This document shows, in pieces, positions 7,464 to 10,594 of a stretch of 10,594 bases of DNA. Made by a program: the position numbers and the translations under genes. The notes under the pieces were generated by a model. That model had not been told where the DNA came from. It saw nothing but the letters and a program-made list of their open reading frames with translations, and made no database searches. The stretch lies in assembly GCA_020352595.1 (NCBI GenBank), contig CP070682.1, positions 918,300 to 928,893 of the forward strand, written 5' to 3'. This stretch comes from a bacterium. GTDB taxonomy: Bacteria > BMS3Abin14. Each line of letters starts with the position of its first letter. Within the stretch, counting starts at the first letter, position 1.

Positions 7464-7493
7464 CCGCGTCTGACCGCGGGACCGGGAGGTAAA
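7464..7493 (+). promoter_or_regulatory. Hairpin and ribosome binding site before secD
   Basis: CCGCG (7464-7468) and CGCGG (7475-7479) pair around six bases. GGGAGG (7484-7489) then ends four bases before the ATG at 7494 and gives a good ribosome binding site. The stem ends five bases before it and should leave it free. Confidence 0.5.
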
Positions 7494-9068
7494 ATGCGCA
7501 TCCGAGTCAAGACGAAACTCGTCATCGTTATGGCCGTCCTTGTCGGCGCTCTCGTCGCCGTGACCCCTTCCCTGACGGATTCCCTGCCCGGCTGGTGGAC
7601 GAAGTTCCTGCCCTCCAAATCGGTCCAGCTGGGACTGGACCTCAAGGGGGGGATGGAACTGCTGCTCGAGGTCCAGACCGAAGAGGCTGTGAACAATGCC
7701 CTCGGGAGGCTGGCCAGTGACCTGAAAACGGCCACGAGGGACACCAGGATCCGACTCAGCCGCACCGAGACCACAGCCTTCAACCGGCTGTTGGTTGAGG
7801 TGCGCAGGGACCGCTATCGGGACGAGGCCGCCTCCATCATCAGGCAGAATTTCCCCGACGCCCTCGTGACCGAGGAGACGCAGACGCGTCTGGTGGTGAG
7901 CTACCCCGAGAGCGAGGTTTCAAGGCTGCAGGAGAACGCCGTGGTCCAGGCTCTGGAGACCATCAGGAGCCGGGTTGACGAGTTCGGCGTGACCGAACCC
8001 ACCATCCTCCGGCAGGGGGAGCGGCGCATCCTCATCCAGCTGCCCGGAGTCGACGACCCCCAGCGGGCCATTGCCCTGGTGAAGAGGACGGCCGTCCTCA
8101 AGTTCATGATCGTGGACGAGGGGGCCTCCGCCGACAACGTGCCTCCGGGGGATGTGGTTCTTTACGGCAAGGAATACGACGAGGCCACCAGGGGGATCCA
8201 GCGCACACCTTACGTTCTGGAGGACAGGGTTTTACTTACGGGCGACACCATCAAGGACGCTCGCGTGAGGTACGACTCCCAGTACGGTCAGCCTTATGTC
8301 TCGCTGACCTTCGACAGGATAGGTGCGCGCATCTTCGAGCAGGTGACGGGCGACCACGTCAAGGAGAGGCTGGCCATTGTCCTGGACGACAATGTCTACT
8401 CGGCCCCTGTCATCCAGGAGAGGATCCCCGGAGGCCAGGCTCAGATATCGGGCAGTTTCACCCCGGAGGAGGCCACGGACCTGGCCATCGTGCTGAGGGC
8501 GGGCTCCCTGCCCGCTCCCGTGAAGATCCTCCAGAAATGGACGGTCAGCCCCACCCTCGGGTCCGACTCCATCAGGAAAGGCCTGATGTCCATCCTCTTC
8601 GGGCTGAGCGTGGTCATCGTCTTCATGGTGTTCTACTTCCGGTTCTCCGGTTTCGTGGCCAACATCGCCCTTCTCCTCAACCTCGTCATCATCATGGGCG
8701 TCCTGGCTCTCTTCCAGGCGACCCTCACCCTGCCCGGCATAGCCGGCATCGTCCTGACCATCGGCATGGCGGTGGATGCCAACGTGCTGATCTTCGAGAG
8801 GATCAAGGAGGAGATCAGGACAGGCAAGACGGTGAGGGCATCCATAGACAGCGGGTACAGCAAGGCTCTGCTTACCATCGTGGACGCCAACGTCACGACC
8901 CTCATCGCGGCCCTGGTGCTGTTCCAGTTCGGCACCGGGCAGGTCAAGGGCTTCGCAGTCACCCTGAGCATCGGCGTCCTCACGAGCATGTTCACGGCTA
9001 TCTTCGTCACGAGGGCCATTTTCGAGGCCTATCTCGAGAACAGGACCCTCGAGGAACTGAGCATCTGA
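7494..9068 (+). CDS. secD: Protein translocase subunit SecD
   Basis: SecD is an inner-membrane RND-superfamily protein that, with SecF, uses the proton gradient to help pull exported proteins across the membrane and to finish translocation. The protein has 524 residues, shorter than E. coli SecD (615) but normal for many other bacteria. A first membrane helix (about 8-25) is followed by the LGLDLKGG block (46-53), a large periplasmic domain including ETIRSRVDEFGVTEP (about 156-170) and a segment ending in LRAGSLPAPVKI just before the second helix. Five more helices lie in the C-terminal third. The conserved TM4 segment VDANVLIFERIKEE holds D428, matching the Asp needed for proton-driven activity in this family. 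The common GPTLG block reads SPTLG here. secF follows after 22 bases. Confidence 0.97.
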   Translation: MRIRVKTKLVIVMAVLVGALVAVTPSLTDSLPGWWTKFLPSKSVQLGLDLKGGMELLLEVQTEEAVNNALGRLASDLKTATRDTRIRLSRTETTAFNRLLVEVRRDRYRDEAASIIRQNFPDALVTEETQTRLVVSYPESEVSRLQENAVVQALETIRSRVDEFGVTEPTILRQGERRILIQLPGVDDPQRAIALVKRTAVLKFMIVDEGASADNVPPGDVVLYGKEYDEATRGIQRTPYVLEDRVLLTGDTIKDARVRYDSQYGQPYVSLTFDRIGARIFEQVTGDHVKERLAIVLDDNVYSAPVIQERIPGGQAQISGSFTPEEATDLAIVLRAGSLPAPVKILQKWTVSPTLGSDSIRKGLMSILFGLSVVIVFMVFYFRFSGFVANIALLLNLVIIMGVLALFQATLTLPGIAGIVLTIGMAVDANVLIFERIKEEIRTGKTVRASIDSGYSKALLTIVDANVTTLIAALVLFQFGTGQVKGFAVTLSIGVLTSMFTAIFVTRAIFEAYLENRTLEELSI

Positions 9069-9090
9069 CACCGGAAGGCGGTCAAGCAAG

Positions 9091-10008
9091 ATGGATTTCG
9101 TCCGACCCGACATAAATATCAATTTTGTGGGAAGAAAACGGATCGCTCTCATCGCGTCCCTCGTGGCGATCCTCATGGCCGTGTCCTCACTGGTCCTCAA
9201 GGGCGGGCCGCTTTACGGCATCGATTTCGCCGGTGGTACCCTCATCCAGGTCAAATTCAATCAGGCGCCCGACGTGGGGCAGATCCGGGCCGCCCTGGCG
9301 GAAAAGGGCATGGGCGCGGCCGTCATCCAGTCCCTGGGAGAGGAAAAGGTCGCCGTCCGGGTCAAGAGCGAGGAGGGCCAGTCGGACAATATCTCCGATG
9401 AGGTCTTCCGGATCCTGGCCGCCAGCTTCGGGGAAGGGGAGGTTTCCCTGGAACTGGTGGAGATGGTGGGCCCCCAGGTGGGCGCCGACATGAGGAGGAA
9501 GGGGATCCTGTCCATCGTCTACGCCATGGTGGGGATCCTGGTGTACATCACCCTCCGGTTCCAGCTCAGGTTCGCCCTGGGAGCCATCGCGGCCCTCATC
9601 CACGATGTCATTATCACGGTGGGTGTCTTCTCGATCTTCAACAAGGAGTTCACCCTGCCCATCATCGCGGCACTGCTGACCATCATCGGGTATTCTCTCA
9701 ACGACACCATCGTGGTTTACGATCGCATCAGGGAGAACATCCGCAGGTCCCCCAAGGAGAAGCTGTCCCTCGTGGTCAACCAGAGCATAAACCAGACGCT
9801 GAGCAGGACCATCCTGACTTCCGGAACCACGCTCCTCGTGGTGGTCTGCCTCTTCTTTCTGGGCGGTGAGGTGATCCACGATTTCTCCTTCGCTCTCCTC
9901 GTGGGGATCGTGGTGGGGACCTATTCGTCCATCTACATTGCCAGTCCGATCCTCCTCGTTGGCGGAAGGGGCAGCGCGGCGGCGAGGAGGTCGTCAAAGC
10001 AGGGTTAG
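9091..10008 (+). CDS. secF: Protein translocase subunit SecF
   Basis: The partner of SecD in the six-plus-six-helix accessory complex of the Sec translocon. It has 305 residues (E. coli 323). Visible features are a first helix (about 18-36), the YGIDFAGGTLIQV block (42-54), a small periplasmic domain, VGPQVG (126-131), and five C-terminal helices. HDV (181-183) and YSLNDTIVVYDRIREN (201-216) are the conserved membrane blocks expected to line the proton path, followed by NQSINQTLSRTI (230-241). The C-terminus is a short basic tail. The ribosome binding site is weak (GGAAGG lies about 14 bases before the ATG), so translation may depend on coupling to secD, whose stop is 22 bases upstream. Three bases separate its stop from the TTG of the next gene. 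Confidence 0.97.
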   Translation: MDFVRPDININFVGRKRIALIASLVAILMAVSSLVLKGGPLYGIDFAGGTLIQVKFNQAPDVGQIRAALAEKGMGAAVIQSLGEEKVAVRVKSEEGQSDNISDEVFRILAASFGEGEVSLELVEMVGPQVGADMRRKGILSIVYAMVGILVYITLRFQLRFALGAIAALIHDVIITVGVFSIFNKEFTLPIIAALLTIIGYSLNDTIVVYDRIRENIRRSPKEKLSLVVNQSINQTLSRTILTSGTTLLVVVCLFFLGGEVIHDFSFALLVGIVVGTYSSIYIASPILLVGGRGSAAARRSSKQG

Positions 10009-10011
10009 GGT

Positions 10012-10518
10012 TTGCTCTCCTTCCTGGGTTGGGTCCTTTTCAGCATCCTCCTTCTCCTGGCAGTCCCGCTGCAGGTGCTGGGTCTGCCCGGGACGTGGGT
10101 CCTTGTGGCGGACGCGCTTTTCCTCAGGTTGTTCGCCGGACCCCAGTGGCTTGAGACATCCACCCTCGTGGCTCTGGGGGCGATGGCTCTGGTCGGGGAA
10201 CTGATGGAGCTATCCGCAGCCGTGAAAGGCGCACGATCGGGGCCCCAGATCAGAGGGGCGGCTGTTGCCTCCATCCTCGGAGCCCTGGCGGGAGGTCTTC
10301 TCGGGGCTCCCATCCTCTTCGGCCTGGGCGCGATACCGGGTATGGCGCTGGGAGCATGGGTGGCGGTGTTCATCCTTGCCCTCGCCCTCGGCACAGGTCC
10401 GGGGGCGGCCTCCAGGGCTGCCCTGGGAGCCCTGACGGGCCGGCTCAAGGGAACCGTTTACAAGATGGCCGTCTGCGTGGCCATGCTTGCGGTCATCGCC
10501 GCATCACTGGTATGGTAG
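10012..10518 (+). CDS. DUF456 family membrane protein
   Basis: A 168-residue hydrophobic protein with about four to five membrane helices (roughly 5-20, 24-42, 50-68, 82-125 as a glycine-rich pair, and 149-167). The early motif VLGLPGTWVLVADALF, the EL.EL (residues 62-66) after the third segment and the glycine-rich stretch GALAGGLLGAPILFGLGAIP (90-109) match the DUF456 family, whose role is unknown. The start is TTG at 10012, three bases after the secF stop, with TAGGG (10006-10010, overlapping the secF stop) as the likely ribosome binding site. No ATG or GTG lies near enough to be a better choice. The tight spacing implies translational coupling to secF. An open frame for probable recJ begins seven bases after its stop. 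A link with Sec function is only suggested by position. Confidence 0.85.
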   Translation: MLSFLGWVLFSILLLLAVPLQVLGLPGTWVLVADALFLRLFAGPQWLETSTLVALGAMALVGELMELSAAVKGARSGPQIRGAAVASILGALAGGLLGAPILFGLGAIPGMALGAWVAVFILALALGTGPGAASRAALGALTGRLKGTVYKMAVCVAMLAVIAASLVW

Positions 10519-10520
10519 GA
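10517..10520 (+). promoter_or_regulatory. Ribosome binding site of the last gene, overlapping the previous stop
   Basis: AGGA begins on the second base of the DUF456 stop codon (TAG, 10516-10518) and ends five bases before the ATG at 10526. The placement suggests translation coupled to the upstream gene. Confidence 0.55.
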
Positions 10521-10525
10521 ATCCC

Positions 10526-10594
10526 ATGGCCTCCGACGGAATGAGATGGGTCGTCATACCCCAGGACCCGGAAGGAGCCCGCAATCTTGCCGAG
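10526..10594 (+). CDS. recJ: Probable single-stranded-DNA exonuclease RecJ, 3' partial
   Basis: Only the first 23 codons are in the window. From the ATG at 10526 the frame reads MASDGMRWVVIPQDPEGAR followed by NLAE and is open to the edge. The pattern of an early Met-x-Trp, then a short spacer with Asp-Pro and a Leu-Ala-Glu helix start, resembles the N-terminus of RecJ, the 5'-3' exonuclease of recombination and mismatch repair. RecJ genes are also commonly found next to secD-secF genes. None of the catalytic DHH motifs are visible, so the call leans on context. The ATG at 10541 is an alternative start, but the AGGA site supports 10526. Confidence 0.5.
   Translation, partial: MASDGMRWVVIPQDPEGARNLAE

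Noticed and set aside
8232..9200. 322-codon minus-strand frame over secD and the start of secF
   Set aside because: It is very rich in Asp, Glu and His, as expected for the complement of membrane-helix codons. SecD on the plus strand is unambiguous.

Overview
The window is a GC-rich bacterial chromosome segment, densely coded on the plus strand except for one minus-strand gene. The gene set and order (SpoIID/LytB-family protein, queA, tgt, yajC, secD, secF, DUF456 protein, probable recJ) and a transmembrane two-component kinase beside a GAF/HD-GYP protein suggest a Gram-negative, deltaproteobacteria-like lineage (Desulfuromonadota, Thermodesulfobacteriota or a relative). This placement rests on protein style and gene order only; no rRNA or other phylogenetic marker is present.

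Layout: (1) 2-1216, plus strand: 3' part of a membrane sensor histidine kinase, cut by the window start. (2) 1217-1399: a convergent intergenic region rich in inverted repeats, with a good bidirectional intrinsic terminator. (3) 1400-2890, minus strand: complete membrane-anchored GAF/HD-GYP protein, a predicted cyclic-di-GMP phosphodiesterase. (4) 2891-3220: a 330-base divergent intergenic region with an AT-rich patch near the HD-GYP start and strong overlapping inverted repeats before the next gene. (5) 3221-10594, plus strand: a probable operon or run of co-directional genes: DUF2065 small membrane protein, exported SpoIID-domain protein, queA, tgt, yajC, secD, secF, DUF456 membrane protein, and the first 23 codons of a probable recJ.

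How they work together: QueA and Tgt are the tRNA-level steps of queuosine synthesis. Tgt exchanges the guanine at position 34 for preQ1, and QueA adds the cyclopentene precursor from S-adenosylmethionine. YajC, SecD and SecF form the accessory complex of the Sec translocon. The linkage queA-tgt-yajC-secD-secF is a widespread bacterial arrangement. The two signalling genes at the left end converge and form a separate unit.

This is mostly a housekeeping region, and I do not see a clearly new system. The points most worth checking are: the Tgt substrate pocket, where the usual D-E-C-T-P-Y-P and G-G-L-A-V-G-E segments read D-E-L-V-S-P-L and G-G-L-A-L-G-E; mutually exclusive stems in the leader before the DUF2065 gene; a hairpin that would cover the queA ribosome binding site; and the nested inverted repeats between the two signalling genes.
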